From assembly GCA_001871815.1 (NCBI GenBank), contig MNVP01000059.1, positions 1 to 12,822 on the forward strand: DNA of 12,822 nt, read 5' to 3'. The stretch is from Candidatus Omnitrophica bacterium CG1_02_40_15 (GTDB taxonomy: Bacteria > Omnitrophota > Gorgyraeia > Gorgyraeales > Gorgyraeaceae). The notes beneath the pieces are model-generated. The model was not told the origin of the DNA. It was given only the letters and a program-made list of their open reading frames with translations, and did no database searches. How positions within the stretch are numbered: position 1 is the first letter of the stretch; the number at the start of each line of letters is the position of its first letter. A program made the translations under genes and the position numbers. Shown here piece by piece: positions 11,795 to 12,822 of this stretch.

Positions 11795-12412
11795 TTATGT
11801 ATTCAATGTAACTTCCCTGCGGCATTTCGGGCAGAGTATTTTAATTCTATCCTGGCGGGTCAATTCTCCTGTAGGGACAGAACATTGTTCTGTCCCTACT
11901 TCAAGATACGCAAGTTTTAATTCTTTTAATGCGGATAAATAAGACGTGGGGCTTGAATATGCCAAAGGCCCTAGCTTTTTTGCAACCCAGGACAGGTGGT
12001 CTTTTGCTCCGATTACACAGCCACAACCTTCGCATAAAGCCAGTTCCTTTTCAACAGATTCGATTGCCTTGCTTCTGTCAAATAAAGCCAAGTCAAATTT
12101 ATTGGAAAGCTTTATGCCTTCCTGAGTAATACACGCTGCCTGGCATTGTCCGCAGAATATGCATGAATCATAACGCAGCTCCAGCCTTCTTAAAGGAATT
12201 TCTGAATCAGGCATATCTTTCACTTCTATACAGCCACTAGGGCAAACCTCTGCGCATGCCTTGCAGCCTATGCACCCATCTTTAAAATACTCTGGCTTTC
12301 CCCTGAAACGCTTTTCAGGCACATGCGGCTGGAATGGGAATTTCGATGTATATGGGCCTTTTATTAATGCTGTAATCGCCTCTATTAATTCTCTAATCTT
12401 CGGATATTTCAT
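11795..12412 (-). CDS. Ferredoxin-like electron-transfer subunit of a membrane-bound hydrogenase (NuoI/HyfH/EchF type)
   Basis: A 205-residue protein. Two 4Fe-4S motifs: C47-x2-C50-x2-C53-x3-C57 (CIGCKACAEVCP) and C84-x2-C87-x2-C90-x3-C94 (CIFCGQCQAAC). The N-terminal helix (IRELIEAITALIKGPYTSKFPF) and GKPEYFKDGCIGC are typical of NuoI-like subunits that pass electrons between ferredoxin and the NiFe catalytic subunit. A C-terminal extension with CEGCGC (127-132) and CPKCRRE (194-200) could bind zinc or another cluster; it is seen in HyfH-like relatives of group 4 hydrogenases. Residues 172-181 (VGTEQCSVPT) are encoded by a palindromic element inserted in frame in the linker before the last Cys pair. 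A strong GGGAGGA lies 6 nt before the ATG. The neighbouring MrpG-like and hydrogenase protease genes place it in a ferredoxin-dependent, ion-pumping hydrogenase operon. Confidence 0.9.
   Translation of the reverse strand: MKYPKIRELIEAITALIKGPYTSKFPFQPHVPEKRFRGKPEYFKDGCIGCKACAEVCPSGCIEVKDMPDSEIPLRRLELRYDSCIFCGQCQAACITQEGIKLSNKFDLALFDRSKAIESVEKELALCEGCGCVIGAKDHLSWVAKKLGPLAYSSPTSYLSALKELKLAYLEVGTEQCSVPTGELTRQDRIKILCPKCRREVTLNT
11871..11899. repeat. Palindromic element GTAGGGACA..., copy 3, in frame inside the ferredoxin-like gene
   Basis: Perfect palindrome, arms GTAGGGACAGAACA / TGTTCTGTCCCTAC around a central T. It differs from copy 2 at one position in each arm, and the two changes compensate to keep pairing. 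On the minus strand it encodes VGTEQCSVPT between the two halves of the C-terminal cysteine module. Confidence 0.9.
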
Positions 12413-12421
12413 ATTATCCTC

Positions 12422-12448
12422 CCTATCCCGATCTCCGATCGGGATAGG
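12422..12448 (-). repeat. Palindrome between the MrpG-like and ferredoxin-like genes
   Basis: Arms CCTATCCCGATC and GATCGGGATAGG (12 bp, perfect) around a 3-bp centre. It starts immediately after the MrpG-like stop, and its last GG on the mRNA is part of the GGGAGGA ribosome site for the ferredoxin-like gene. It may be a REP-type element that also affects stability or translation of the junction. Confidence 0.85.
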
Positions 12449-12775
12449 TCAGTTTCCATCCTGTTCGTATTTATCAACAACGCTCTTAGGCCAGAGTTTC
12501 ACGCCTGATTTATGGGCGCCTCTGGCAAGGGCATGCGCCGCGACAGGAGAAGTAAGAAGCAAAAATACTGCTACTAGGATTGCTTTAACTCCTGTTGCGC
12601 ATAATCCTTTTATTACAAACGCGCCCAAAAGAATACTACAGGTGCCAAGCGTAACGCATTTGGTCGTAGCTTGCAGCCTGTTATATACATCAGGAAGCCT
12701 TAGCAATCCAATACATCCAAATACATCAAATCCTAATCCCAATATAATAAAAATATATCCTATTATTTGTTGCAT
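12449..12775 (-). CDS. mrpG: MrpG/MnhG-type cation/proton antiporter subunit
   Basis: A 108-residue membrane protein with three hydrophobic helices at about 3-24, 41-57 and 62-83 and a polar, basic tail. FGCIGLLRLPDVYNRLQATTKCVTLGTCSILLGAFV is the hallmark region of MrpG/MnhG/PhaG, and TSPVAAHALARGAHKSG is the conserved third-helix end. In stand-alone Mrp complexes MrpG is a small subunit of a Na+/H+ antiporter. In Mbh-type hydrogenases similar subunits (MbhC) couple H2 evolution from ferredoxin to ion pumping. The ferredoxin-like and hydrogenase protease genes that follow favour the Mbh-type setting. The ATG at 12775 has AAGG 9-10 nt upstream. The remaining subunits should lie to the right of the window. 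Confidence 0.94.
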   Translation of the reverse strand: MQQIIGYIFIILGLGFDVFGCIGLLRLPDVYNRLQATTKCVTLGTCSILLGAFVIKGLCATGVKAILVAVFLLLTSPVAAHALARGAHKSGVKLWPKSVVDKYEQDGN

Positions 12776-12822
12776 AATTTTTACCTTCCGCGTTAATTCC
12801 GCGATAAGTTTTTCAGTTCTGC

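Noticed and set aside
7701..11899. CRISPR array
   Set aside because: The repeated palindromes are not regularly spaced and have no spacer pattern; they are dispersed repeats.
12776..12822. End of an upstream Mrp/hydrogenase subunit gene
   Set aside because: Only 47 bp are present. One frame ends ELKNLSRN-stop 14 bp before the MrpG-like ATG, and another stays open into it. Too short to assign, though an upstream partner is expected.
1..12822. Complete insertion sequence or prophage
   Set aside because: No transposase, integrase or phage structural gene is visible on either strand.

Overview
The window looks like part of the chromosome of an uncultured anaerobic, Gram-negative-type bacterium. 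The mix suggests Omnitrophota or a similar candidate phylum: a membrane-bound NiFe-hydrogenase module linked to an Mrp-type antiporter, type IV pilin-like genes, a PilZ/coiled-coil/alpha-barrel fusion protein, many short palindromic repeats and moderate-to-low GC. The phylum is a guess from gene content. Every intact gene is on the minus strand, so the window is described below from right to left, the direction of transcription.

12775-10780: tail of an energy-converting hydrogenase locus. It holds an MrpG/MnhG-type antiporter subunit, a polyferredoxin-like electron-transfer subunit (NuoI/HyfH/EchF type) and a HycI-type hydrogenase maturation protease. A DUF151 bifunctional-nuclease-like gene follows behind its own TTGACA promoter. 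Short palindromes fill the gaps between these genes, and one is carried in frame inside the ferredoxin gene.

10654-7726: a type IV pilus / type II secretion-like minor pilin operon. A good sigma-70 promoter drives PilV/GspI-like, PilW/GspJ-like and large PilX/GspK-like proteins. A small exported, C-terminally anchored protein follows, joined by an ATGA overlap. This last gene takes its signal peptide and its stop codon from three palindromic repeats.

7655-2998: a second transcription unit, possibly leaderless. It encodes a PilZ - TM - coiled-coil - alpha-barrel (glycosidase-like) protein, a membrane-anchored thermonuclease and the translational GTPase TypA/BipA. Gaps are 4 and 13 bp.

2947-2702: a 56-residue two-helix membrane protein with its own near-consensus promoter and strong Shine-Dalgarno. 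It is followed by a remnant of comM (Mg-chelatase/YifB family) on the opposite strand.

2290-1: an accessory-looking module. It has a small XRE-type HTH protein and a HEPN-like/nucleotidyltransferase pair behind a TTGACA-17-TATACT promoter with two matching inverted-repeat operators. Next comes an apparently exported protein with a B12-binding-like domain but no radical SAM part, and then a short open frame running off the left edge.

No tRNA, rRNA, CRISPR array or complete insertion sequence was recognised. The most interesting signals are the regulated HEPN/MNT module, the palindromic elements built into coding sequences with structure-preserving base changes, and the small membrane protein.
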